Assembly: GCA_026393755.1 (NCBI GenBank)
Contig: JAPKZO010000009.1
Location: 1 to 64,000 of the forward strand
Direction: 5' to 3'
Source of the DNA: Acidobacteriota bacterium
GTDB taxonomy: Bacteria > Acidobacteriota > Vicinamibacteria > Vicinamibacterales > JAKQTR01
Length of the DNA stretch: 64,000 bases
In this document: positions 53,461 through 62,132 of the stretch, in pieces
Layout of the letters: each line of letters starts with the position of its first letter
Numbering within the stretch: the stretch's first letter is position 1
Notes under the pieces: generated by a model
The model's input: only the letters and a program-made list of their open reading frames with translations
Told to the model about the DNA's origin: nothing
Databases searched by the model: none
Made by a program: the position numbers and the translations under genes

Positions 53461-56400
53461 CTATGGGGCTTTCACGAACACGACGTACATGTTCGCGGCC
53501 TTCACCGCGCCGCTTTCGACGTTGGCGCCGAGCGTCAGGCTTTCGTCGCGCTCGACCCGGCGCTGGAACACGCTCGACGGTTGACCGTTCACCGTGATGC
53601 GCTTCGCAGTCGGCGTGAATTGCCGTGTCAGCCACGCCGGGCGCGGCACACGGTCGTCGTGCGCGATCGACACGACGCTGCCGGCCACGACGGCCAGCTC
53701 CATCAGGTCGACGGCGTCGTAGAGACTTTCCCGGTTCGCGGCCTGAACCCAATCCGCACCCAGAAGATCGTCAGTCAATCCCGCGAGCGGCGAATCGACA
53801 TCGACATAGGCGTTCTTGCCATCGGCGGCGCGGCTTTCGATGTGGACGATGTAGGACGAGGGGCCCGAGTAGTTGAACGATCGGATGAAACGTCCGACCG
53901 CAGCCGACGCCTTCTTCAACGCCCGTGCTGACGTGCCCAGGCCGGGTTCGGGACCAGCCAGAGGCCTCAGCGGCTGGTCAGGCAGTTCGATCGTGGCCAC
54001 CGCCGGCATCACGGCAGAGACACCGCCATCGACGACAACCGTCCGCGACATTACGGTCGCCGTGGCGTCCTTGAGACTCCGGCTGCGCGCGTGCACGGAG
54101 ATCGCCCCGGCCACTCGCCCGGCGCGAATCGCGACGCGGTTGATGCCAGCCTCAAGGTCAAGATAGGTGTTGTTGGTCGAATGGATCTTGCCGCTGTTGT
54201 AGCCGCCGCGCCACGTGCCTGGGCCCGACATCTCGAAATCGACGCGCTGCTGGACGGTTGGGACGCGCTCGCCACGCGCGTCCACGGCCTCGACGTCGAC
54301 GAGCAGAATATCGGCCCCGTCGGCGCGAAGCCCGTCCGGCCCAGCGATGGGCGTGAGCTTCAGCGCAGCGGCCGGCCCGGCTGTCCGCTTGGTCTGCGTC
54401 GCGACAGCCTTACCCGCAGACGACGCAACGGCCCTGATCTCCCCTGCCTCCCATGTGACATCAGGGAACGTAAAGAGATACGTGTCCGACCTCTTGCCAT
54501 GGCCGAGCGATCGGCCGTTGACGAGGAGTTCGACGTCGTCCATGTTCGACGCGACGTAGACCGTCTTCTTCGTCCCAGCCGGATAGGTCCAGTGCCCAAT
54601 GATGTGCACAGCGGGCTCGCCGCGGAACATCACCGCGCACACGTAGTACGCCTCCTTGGGCAACCGCACGCCGTCAACCTCGCCGCCGGCGCGCGCCACT
54701 TCGACGGCCACGCGGCCACCGCTGGTCGAGTCGGAGAAGATCCAGTTGGCGCCGCCGCTGTGCTCGGGCGCTCCGAGTTTCTTCACATACTGCGCCACCT
54801 GGTTCACCGCGAACTGCTCGGAGGTGAGCTGATACGTCTGGCCCTTCGCCTCCGGATACCCGAAGTTCGGCGGCGAGGCATCGTCCCACACGCGGCGAGG
54901 CGACTCCTCGCGGTTGTACTCGCCTTCGACGACGGGAAGCCGAGCGATCTCGCGGCCGCCTTCGGTGCCTATGCCCACGTCCATGAACTCCGCCGTCACC
55001 TGATCCGCGCGGCGGTGCGCGTAGGCCCGACCGCCATGCGGATCGTACATGTCCATCAGGCCGCGCAGTTCTTTCGCGTGCTCCCTCGACACTTTCTGGT
55101 TCCCGCCCTCCCAGATGAAGATCGACGGGTTGTTGCGGAAGTAGATGATCACATCCCGAAATGCGGAAGCCCGAAGTGTCCACGCGGCGGCACGCGTGTC
55201 GGACTCGCCATCGACCCCGGGCTGATCGGTGATGAGGCCGAGACGATCGCCCGCGGCAATGAGCGACGGACCGCCCGCCGTGTGGCCCCATCGGACGAAG
55301 TTCCCGCCCGCCTGCTTCATCAATTGAAGAGTGGATGCGTGCAACCAGTCTGGCAGCGCCGCGCCGAGACCAGGCCACTCATTGGTCGGCTTCTGGCCCC
55401 ATCCGTGGAGCTTCAAGTGTTGGCCGTTGAGGAACAGACCCGCCTGGGCGTCCCAGCGAATCCCCCGGATTCCGAGCGGCACTTCGCTGCTATCGACGGT
55501 GACGCCGTTTGCCCTGAGCGTGCAGACGACGCGATAGAGGTGGGGATAGGCTGGCTCCCACAGGCGCGGCCGCGGGAGGCTGCCGGAGGCCGTCACCCGC
55601 AACCGCCCGCCGGCGGCCATCGACGTCGGCCCTGCCTGCAGGATGAGGATCGATCGCCGATCGGCGTCGAAGACCTCCACCTGCATGTCGACCCGGTCTA
55701 CACCTGCGCTGCGGCCGTTTTCGACGGGCACCTCAACCGTCACCTTCGCGGACTGCGCGGTCACGTCGGTCGCGTAGACGTACGGCCCCACCGTCTTGAG
55801 AAAGCTATAGAGCGGCAGCGTAATGTGCAGAGGATCGGTGACGACGAGCCGCACGTTGCGATAGATTCCGCCGTGCGCCGGATGCCAGTGCGGGTTGTTC
55901 CACGGGATCTGTTCGGCCGACAACTGCTCGAGATCGCCAGGAATCGCCTCGTTCACCTTCGCCGACAGCTGCGCGAGATTGGGGTTGGGTGCGGACTTTC
56001 CGCCCTGCGTCGCGGTGCCCAGGGCGGCCGCCGCCGCTTCGTCGAGCGGATCCTTCATGAAGCGGTTATCGCACATCACCGCCAGCACGTTGGGTGCGCC
56101 GCCGAATCTCACGTGCGGGGTGAGCTCGAAGCCAAATGGCGTGAATCCCGTCTTGCTGACACCGAGCCGCCTGCCGTTGAGATACACCTCCGCCACCTGC
56201 CGCACGCCCTCGAACTCGATGAATACCCGCTTGCCCCGCATCGATTCGGGCAACGTGAACGTCTTCCGATACCACGTGCGGCCGCTCCATTGAATCTGCT
56301 CGCCGCGGTGCCCCGGCGTCGACCAGTTGTCGAATGTGTCGATGTCGTTGTAGGTGTGAGGCGTCGAGACGATGGCCCAGGCGCGATCGTCGAACCCGAC

Positions 56401-56571
56401 CGCCTCAGCCCCGGCTGGATCGGCCTTGATGAATCGCCAGTCGGGATTGAAGTTCAGGATGGTACGTTCCGCTGTGGCCGCGTTGACGGTGCCCAGCAGC
56501 ACACTCGCGCACATGACGAGACCGACGATCAGGCGACGCACTACCTGACGGAAAGAGACGGCTGTGATCAA
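53461..56571 (-). CDS. GH2-family glycoside hydrolase (beta-galactosidase-like)
   Basis: A large exported enzyme of about 1036 residues. The N-terminal sugar-binding domain (FDDRAWAIVSTPHTYND, VEVYLNGRRLG-like) is followed by immunoglobulin-like and TIM-barrel domains (LNGQHLKLHGWGQKP, NNPSIFIWEGGNQ) and C-terminal Ig-like/DUF4982-type domains (NMDDVELLVNGRSLG). The position of the usual acid/base Glu (NE) is Gln in EGGNQ, with a Glu three residues before. The probable nucleophile is in VVEGEYNREE. The start is uncertain: TTG 56571 has GGAGGAG in front, TTG 56598 has none. It is co-transcribed with the GH105-type gene upstream (45-base gap). Confidence 0.78.
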   Translation of the reverse strand: MITAVSFRQVVRRLIVGLVMCASVLLGTVNAATAERTILNFNPDWRFIKADPAGAEAVGFDDRAWAIVSTPHTYNDIDTFDNWSTPGHRGEQIQWSGRTWYRKTFTLPESMRGKRVFIEFEGVRQVAEVYLNGRRLGVSKTGFTPFGFELTPHVRFGGAPNVLAVMCDNRFMKDPLDEAAAAALGTATQGGKSAPNPNLAQLSAKVNEAIPGDLEQLSAEQIPWNNPHWHPAHGGIYRNVRLVVTDPLHITLPLYSFLKTVGPYVYATDVTAQSAKVTVEVPVENGRSAGVDRVDMQVEVFDADRRSILILQAGPTSMAAGGRLRVTASGSLPRPRLWEPAYPHLYRVVCTLRANGVTVDSSEVPLGIRGIRWDAQAGLFLNGQHLKLHGWGQKPTNEWPGLGAALPDWLHASTLQLMKQAGGNFVRWGHTAGGPSLIAAGDRLGLITDQPGVDGESDTRAAAWTLRASAFRDVIIYFRNNPSIFIWEGGNQKVSREHAKELRGLMDMYDPHGGRAYAHRRADQVTAEFMDVGIGTEGGREIARLPVVEGEYNREESPRRVWDDASPPNFGYPEAKGQTYQLTSEQFAVNQVAQYVKKLGAPEHSGGANWIFSDSTSGGRVAVEVARAGGEVDGVRLPKEAYYVCAVMFRGEPAVHIIGHWTYPAGTKKTVYVASNMDDVELLVNGRSLGHGKRSDTYLFTFPDVTWEAGEIRAVASSAGKAVATQTKRTAGPAAALKLTPIAGPDGLRADGADILLVDVEAVDARGERVPTVQQRVDFEMSGPGTWRGGYNSGKIHSTNNTYLDLEAGINRVAIRAGRVAGAISVHARSRSLKDATATVMSRTVVVDGGVSAVMPAVATIELPDQPLRPLAGPEPGLGTSARALKKASAAVGRFIRSFNYSGPSSYIVHIESRAADGKNAYVDVDSPLAGLTDDLLGADWVQAANRESLYDAVDLMELAVVAGSVVSIAHDDRVPRPAWLTRQFTPTAKRITVNGQPSSVFQRRVERDESLTLGANVESGAVKAANMYVVFVKAP

Positions 56572-56615
56572 CGACTCCTCCACGACGTCCTGAGTCAATC
56601 AACTCGTTGAGGCAT

Positions 56616-57758
56616 TCATGAACCCGAGGACTTCGCCATCTTGTAGACCTCGCTGCCAGCCGCGAGCAGCGCGCCAACGCCGTACACTTCCGTCGTGTCC
56701 ACCGTCGTGGCTCCAGGCTTATCTCCGATGCGCTGGACCCAGCCAAGCATGCCATCGGGACGAACAGCCTTGACCATCGCGGCCCATCCACGTTGGACGT
56801 TGGACTCGTAGCGGGTTCTGTCCAACAGGCCGTTGTTGATCCCCCACGCGAGGCCGAACGTGAAGAAGCCGGTTCCGCTCGTCTCAGGATTCGGCAGGCT
56901 TGTCGCATCCAGCAGGCTCGCCCGCCAGAACCCGTCCTCACCCTGCACGGATGCGATCTTGTCCGCCATCTCCTTGAAGAGCGCCACGTATCTGGGGCGA
57001 TCCGGATAGTCGGCCGGCATATCCTGCAGCATCCGAGCCAGACCCGCGAAGACCCAGCCGTTGCCGCGGCTCCAGAACACCTTCTTGCCATTCGGTTCGC
57101 GCTGATCAAGATACCGGCTGTCGCGGTAATAGAGCTTCTCGGTCCTGTCGTACAGGTAGTCGGTGGTCTTCCACCACAGGCGGTTGGCCAGATCGAGGTA
57201 CCTGCGATCGCCAGTCGCCGCGCTCACGGCCGCGAGCGCCGGCGGCCCCATAAAGAGGGCGTCACACCAGGCCCACTCGCGGGTCTCGATGGCGTTTCCC
57301 CACAGGAGCGGCTCATCGTACTTCCGCGTCAGCAGGAAGTTGAACAACGCCAGCGCCGGCGCGAGTATCGTCTTGTCGCGGTCTCGCTGGAAGATCTTCG
57401 CGTAGGTGGCGATCACGGCGTAGTCGTCCGCGTGGCCTGGCCGAAGCCCGGGCCGCCACTGATTCCGCTGGCCCATCGCCTTCATCGCCTCGAAGTACTT
57501 CGGATGGTCGGAGACGTCGGCGAACGCCATCACCCCCGTGTAGAAGGCCGCCTGTGTCCAGTCGTACGGCGCATGGTCGGATGGGTGATCGAGCTGCCAG
57601 TCGGCCGCGGCCGTCATCACCTTGAGGATGGCTCGCTGGTCGATGTCGGCGCTGAACGCCGTTGGTGACACTTGCGCACTCTGCGCCAAAGCCGGCGCCG
57701 CCGAATCCATCAGGACAGCAGCCAGGATTCCGCCCACAATAGACACTGATCGGTTCAT
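56616..57758 (-). CDS. GH105/GH88-type unsaturated glycuronyl hydrolase
   Basis: A 380-residue exported enzyme with an (alpha/alpha)6 barrel. After the signal peptide (SIVGGILAAVLMDSAAPALAQ) come NAIETREWAWCDALFMGPP, whose Asp is the catalytic acid of the family, HADDYAVIATYAKIF, and the hallmark VFWSRGNGWVFAGLARML. The enzyme hydrates the 4,5-double bond of unsaturated uronic acids left by polysaccharide lyases and thereby frees them. It is first in an operon with the large GH2 gene and divergent from the beta-glucuronidase-like gene. Two FadR-type operators lie in the shared intergenic region. Confidence 0.87.
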   Translation of the reverse strand: MNRSVSIVGGILAAVLMDSAAPALAQSAQVSPTAFSADIDQRAILKVMTAAADWQLDHPSDHAPYDWTQAAFYTGVMAFADVSDHPKYFEAMKAMGQRNQWRPGLRPGHADDYAVIATYAKIFQRDRDKTILAPALALFNFLLTRKYDEPLLWGNAIETREWAWCDALFMGPPALAAVSAATGDRRYLDLANRLWWKTTDYLYDRTEKLYYRDSRYLDQREPNGKKVFWSRGNGWVFAGLARMLQDMPADYPDRPRYVALFKEMADKIASVQGEDGFWRASLLDATSLPNPETSGTGFFTFGLAWGINNGLLDRTRYESNVQRGWAAMVKAVRPDGMLGWVQRIGDKPGATTVDTTEVYGVGALLAAGSEVYKMAKSSGS

Positions 57759-57852
57759 GTGAGGACGCCCCCCTACGCCGGTCGATCATCGGCCAGATCG
57801 TCGACCCGTGCCGACCTTTCCGGCGACCGTGCGATACATTATCCCCGGTTTC

Positions 57853-57863
57853 TGGTCTGACCA
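57853..57863. promoter_or_regulatory. FadR-type operator TGGTC-T-GACCA between divergent uronide genes
   Basis: A perfect 11-bp palindrome that matches the TGGTC-N-GACCA rule exactly. On the minus strand it lies about 10 bases upstream of a GATAAT -10 box of the GH105 gene. On the plus strand it covers the -35 region before TAGAAT (57877-57882). Confidence 0.6.
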
Positions 57864-57885
57864 CACGCGCTTGGCGTAGAATCAA

Positions 57886-57898
57886 CCGGTCCGACCGG
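57886..57898. promoter_or_regulatory. FadR-type operator CCGGTC-C-GACCGG at the glucuronidase transcript start
   Basis: A perfect 13-bp palindrome starting 3 bases after the TAGAAT -10 box of the plus-strand gene, so it would overlap the start of transcription. It shares the GGTC-N-GACC core with 57853, 38797 and 44992. Confidence 0.55.
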
Positions 57899-57989
57899 AG
57901 GGGCACTCCAGACGGCGGCGGCGCCTCGGGAGCCGGCTGTCTCGGGCGGAGGGTACGCGAGGAACCGGGTGACAACAGGAGGTGGGCCG

Positions 57990-59805
57990 ATGAGTCGAGT
58001 CGTTCGTATGACCGTGTTCGCGACGCCGCTGTTGCTGGTCGCGGTGGGCTTCACCCGACAACCGGCCGGACTCGCGCCATCGGCCGGACTTGCGCAACCA
58101 ACCGGCCTCATCGCCAACATCGAGCACCGGTCGACAATCAGCCTCAACGGGCCGTGGCACTACATCGTCGATCCGTACGACTCTGGCTATTACGACTACC
58201 GGCACCTGCCCCGCACGGACGGCTATTTCCAGAATGCGGTGCCGCGCGACAAGCGCGACCTGGTCGAATACAGCTTCGCAAAGTCCGACACTCTGATGGT
58301 TCCGGGCGACTGGAACAGCCAGAAGAAGGAGCTCTTCTACTACGAGGGCACGGTCTGGTACGAGCGCTCGTTCACCTATCGCAAGCCGCCAAGCAAACGG
58401 GTGTTTCTCGCCGTGGGCGCCGCGAACTACCTCGCTCGCGTCTACGTGAACGCCAAGCAGGTGTGCGAACACGAAGGCGGCTTCACTGGCTTCAACTGCG
58501 AAGTGACGGACCAGGTGAACGACGGCGAGAACTTCGTGGTGATCTATGTCAACAACCAGCGGCGACGCGACGCGGTGCCCACCGATGTGACGGACTGGTG
58601 GAATTATGGTGGGCTGACCCGCGACGTCGAGCTGGTCGAGGTACCGGCCATCTTCCTCGAGGACTACTTCCTTCAGTTGCGCAAGGGTTCGGTCAGCCAC
58701 ATTGAGGGCTGGGTGCGGATGAGCGAGGGTTCCCACCCGGTGACGGTGCGGATCCCGGAACTGAACGTCGAGCAGCGGGTCCAGACCGACGCGACCGGCG
58801 CAGCCGACATCCGAATCGATGCGCCGGGGCTGGAACGCTGGTCGGAATGGGGAAGTCGTCCGCGACCGCATCGGCTTCCGCACCATCGAGGTGCGCGGGC
58901 GCGAGATCCTGGTGAACGGCACGCCGGTGTTCCTGCGCGGCATCTCCATGCACGAAGAGGCGCCGCTCCGCTCGGGGCGCGGGTCGAGCGAGCAGGATGC
59001 CACCACGCTCCTCGGATGGGTGCAGGAACTGAACGGCAATTTTGCGCGGCTCGCGCACTACCCGCACAATCGCAATATGGCGCGCGTGGCGGATCGCGCC
59101 GGCGTATTCCTCTGGTCCGAAATCCCGGTGTACTGGACGATCGACTGGGAGAATCCGGCGACGCTGGCCAACGCGAAGCGGCAACTCGGCGAGATGATCC
59201 GGCGCGACAAGAATCGCGCGTCCGTGATTCTGTGGTCGGTCGGCAACGAGACGCCGCTGACGCCGGCCCGTCTGGCGTTCATGACCGAGCTGGTGACGAC
59301 CGCGCACCGGCTGGATCCCAGCAGGCCTGTGACCGCGGCGCTCGAGACGCACTACACCGACCGCAACACCAAGGTCATCGACGACCCGCTCGGCAAGGTG
59401 CTCGACGTGCTCGGGTGCAACGAATACGTAGGCTGGTACGAGCGCACGCCCGAGGACGCCGACGCGATTACGTGGAAGACCGTCTACGACAAGCCCCTTG
59501 TCATGAGCGAGTTCGGCGGTGACGCCCGCGCCGGTCTCCACGGCGGCGTCGATGAGCGCTGGACCGAGGAGTACCAGGAGAATCTGTATCAGCACCAGTT
59601 CGAGATGCTGAAGAAGATCGACTTCCTGCGGGGCGCGAGCCCGTGGATCCTCATGGACTTCCGGTCGCCCCGCCGGGTGCTGCCGGGCATTCAGGACAAC
59701 TACAATCGTAAGGGCCTCGTGTCGGACAAGGGAGAGAAGAAGAAGGCGTTCTTTGCCCTAAAGGACTTCTACCGCCAACGTCTCGCGGGCCAGCCCGCAA
59801 GGTGA
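57990..59805 (+). pseudogene. GH2 beta-glucuronidase, broken by a frameshifting deletion
   Basis: A gene of about 605 codons with AGGAGGT before ATG 57990. The first frame gives the jelly-roll and Ig-like domains (VTDWWNYGGLTRDVELVEVP, as in beta-glucuronidases) up to LERWS near 58844. The barrel continues in the +1 frame from NGEVVRDRIGFRTIEV near 58846. About 10-20 codons normally present between these points are missing, so it is a small deletion not divisible by three. The barrel is otherwise complete: acid/base Glu in SVGNE (59248-59250), nucleophile Glu in SEFGGD (59509-59511), NEYVGWY, and Asn-Arg-Lys at 59704-59712, matching the NxK uronate-recognition motif. It is either a recent pseudogene or a sequence error. 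Confidence 0.78.
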
Positions 59806-59899
59806 CGCCCGCAAGCGCGGCGACACGCGCGTCGGTCAGATGGGTTTCCCGATGCTCAGAACGCGGCCGACAGCATATGCTTCGGCCCGCGGAGGCTGC

Positions 59900-61171
59900 G
59901 TGACACGACTGGGAATTGGCGTCATTGGTGCGGGCGCGGCGGTGCTCTGGTTGACGGCCGGTTCGGGATCCACGAGCGGCGCGGCCGATCCTGGAGCGCA
60001 AATGGGAACCGTCAGCGTTGACGTCTGGCGGCCGGATGAGCCACCGATTCCGGACGTTCGTCGATTCGCTCTGACCGAAGCCGACCGGCGGCGTGTGTTC
60101 CAGGCCGCCGAGGCGTACCTGAAAGAAGCGCCGGTGACAGTGACCGCTTCTCACTCGCCCCGGAGCGCGGGGGGGCTTCACGACTTCTCTTCCGAAGGCG
60201 ATTACTGGTGGCCGGATCCGGTGAATCCAGGCGGTCCGTACATCCAGCGTGACGGGATGTCGAACCCGGACAATTTCGTAGACCATCGCCGGGCGATGAT
60301 CAGATTCAGCGAGCACGTCTCCACGCTGACCTCCGCATACGTGCTGACTCGTGACGAGCGGTTCTCCGCGCACGCCATCATCCACTTGCGCGCGTGGTTC
60401 ATCGACGAAGCCACGCGGATGAACCCGAATCTGCTGTACGCGCAGGCGATCTGCAAGAAGGCGACGGGGCGGGGTACCGGCATCATCGATACGATTCATC
60501 TGGTTGAGGTGGCGCGGGCGACCGAACGGCTCTCGATCTCGACATCGGCCCGACCGGCGGACATCGCGGGCATCAAGGACTGGTTCTCTCGGTATCTCGC
60601 GTGGCTGACCACTCATCAGTACGGCATCGACGAGCGGAATGCGAAGAACAATCACGGTACCTGCTGGGTGATGCAGGTGGCGGCGTTCGCGCACCTCACT
60701 GGCAACACCGCCATACTCGATGATTGTCGCAAACGGTACAAGGACGTGCTGCTGCCCGGTCAGATGGCCGCTGACGGGAGCTTCCCTCTCGAAATCAAGC
60801 GCACCAAGCCGTATGGCTATTCGCTCTTCAACCTCGACGCCTTCGCGACCATCTGCCAGATCGTGTCGACGCCGAACGACTCCCTCTGGACGTTCGCGCT
60901 CCCCGATGGCCGGGGGATTCGGAAAGGCATGGCCTTTCTGTTCCCATACATGAAGAACAAGGCCGCCTGGCCGTTTCCGAAGGATGTGATGTACTTCGAC
61001 GAGTGGCCTGTCAGGCATCCCAGCCTGTTGTTTGCGGGGCTCGGGCTGAATGAGGGCGCGTACCTCGACTTGTGGGCTTCGCTCAATTCGTCGCCCACCA
61101 CCGAGGAGGTCATCAGAAATCTGCCGGTCCGCCATCCGCTTCTTTGGGTGGAGGTGCCCTCCACACCTTGA
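59900..61171 (+). CDS. alginate-lyase-family polysaccharide lyase
   Basis: An exported lyase of about 423 residues with an alpha/alpha-toroid fold (PF05426-like; PL5/PL38 relatives that cleave alginate or glucuronan). GTG 59900 has GGAGG 4 bases upstream and begins a signal peptide (TRLGIGVIGAGAAVLWLTAG); the ATGs at 59840 and 59852 have no ribosome site. Landmarks are SEGDYWWPDPVNPGGPYIQR, the catalytic NAKNNHGTCW, and YGYSLFNLDAF with the catalytic Tyr candidate. It should cut uronic-acid polymers by beta-elimination and so feed the GH105 enzyme. A second, truncated member lies at 53237. Confidence 0.83.
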   Translation: MTRLGIGVIGAGAAVLWLTAGSGSTSGAADPGAQMGTVSVDVWRPDEPPIPDVRRFALTEADRRRVFQAAEAYLKEAPVTVTASHSPRSAGGLHDFSSEGDYWWPDPVNPGGPYIQRDGMSNPDNFVDHRRAMIRFSEHVSTLTSAYVLTRDERFSAHAIIHLRAWFIDEATRMNPNLLYAQAICKKATGRGTGIIDTIHLVEVARATERLSISTSARPADIAGIKDWFSRYLAWLTTHQYGIDERNAKNNHGTCWVMQVAAFAHLTGNTAILDDCRKRYKDVLLPGQMAADGSFPLEIKRTKPYGYSLFNLDAFATICQIVSTPNDSLWTFALPDGRGIRKGMAFLFPYMKNKAAWPFPKDVMYFDEWPVRHPSLLFAGLGLNEGAYLDLWASLNSSPTTEEVIRNLPVRHPLLWVEVPSTP

Positions 61172-61241
61172 TGTTGATAGAATTCTCTGCGCTCCTCCTG
61201 TCACGGCCCCTGCGCGTTGTCGCGTGGACGGATTCACACTG

Positions 61242-62132
61242 ATGGACATCGATATTGCCGTGGTTCCCGTCGCCGGTCTCGGTACGCGATTGCTTCCGGC
61301 CACGAAGTCGCAACCCAAGGAAATGCTGCCGGTCGGGCGCAAGCCGGTCGTGCAGTACGTCGTCGAAGAACTGACCCGGGTCGGGATCAAGCGCATGCTG
61401 TTCATCACGGGGCCGGGCAAGACCTCGATCGAGAATCACTTTGATCTGAACGGCGAACTGATTCAGACCCTGCGCGAGACAGGCAAAGAGGAGCTGCTGG
61501 CCGAACTGGAGTTCGACCGGACCGCGGTCCAGTACTTCTACACGCGCCAGCGCCAGTTGCTTGGCCTTGGACACGCGGTATTGTGCGCCCGGGCACTGGT
61601 CGGCCACCAGCCGTTCGTCGTGGCCCTGGGAGATTCCATCATCGGGATGCACGCCGAATCCGATGTGGTTGGGCGGATGACTCGTCAATTCGTCGACAAC
61701 CACGCGGTGGCCGTCATCGCGTTTGAGGAGGTGCCCGACGCCGACGTCTCCAACTACGGCATCGCGCGGCCGCGAACCAGCGGAGACGTCTTCGAAGTGG
61801 CCGACCTGGTCGAAAAGCCCGCCAGGTACGAGGCCCCGAGCAACCTGGCCATCGCGGCCCGCTACGTGCTCTCGCCCCTGATTTTCGACGCGCTCGCCAG
61901 GACCTCTCCAGGCAAGGATGGAGAGATTCAGCTGACCGACGCGATTCGATCACTGTTGCGCGACGGTGGCCGCGTGTACGGCGTGCGGCTGCATCATGAT
62001 GAACGCCGGTACGATATCGGGAACTTCGAGTCCTATTTCGAAGCGTTTGTCGAGTTCGCCCTCGCCGATGCGAAGTTCGGTCCGGCGCTCCGGCGCCGGC
62101 TGGAGGAACTGCTCCATGTTCCTCACGCGTAA
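61242..62132 (+). CDS. galU: UTP-glucose-1-phosphate uridylyltransferase (UDP-sugar pyrophosphorylase)
   Basis: A 296-residue nucleotidyltransferase. The start is ATG 61242. Motifs are VVPVAGLGTRLLPATKSQPK (nucleotide-binding loop with the catalytic Arg and Lys), ALGDSIIG (Mg-binding Asp), VEKPARYEAPSN, and GKDGEIQLTDAI. Length fits GalU (about 290-300). The gene overlaps the glucuronokinase-like gene by 17 bases. In that context it may accept glucuronic acid 1-phosphate as well as glucose 1-phosphate and make UDP-glucuronate or UDP-glucose. The wider specificity is inference. Confidence 0.9.
   Translation: MDIDIAVVPVAGLGTRLLPATKSQPKEMLPVGRKPVVQYVVEELTRVGIKRMLFITGPGKTSIENHFDLNGELIQTLRETGKEELLAELEFDRTAVQYFYTRQRQLLGLGHAVLCARALVGHQPFVVALGDSIIGMHAESDVVGRMTRQFVDNHAVAVIAFEEVPDADVSNYGIARPRTSGDVFEVADLVEKPARYEAPSNLAIAARYVLSPLIFDALARTSPGKDGEIQLTDAIRSLLRDGGRVYGVRLHHDERRYDIGNFESYFEAFVEFALADAKFGPALRRRLEELLHVPHA

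Noticed and set aside
54091-56610. An 839-codon open frame antisense to the large GH2 gene
   Set aside because: Composition typical of an antisense shadow; the GH2 protein on the other strand is clearly real.
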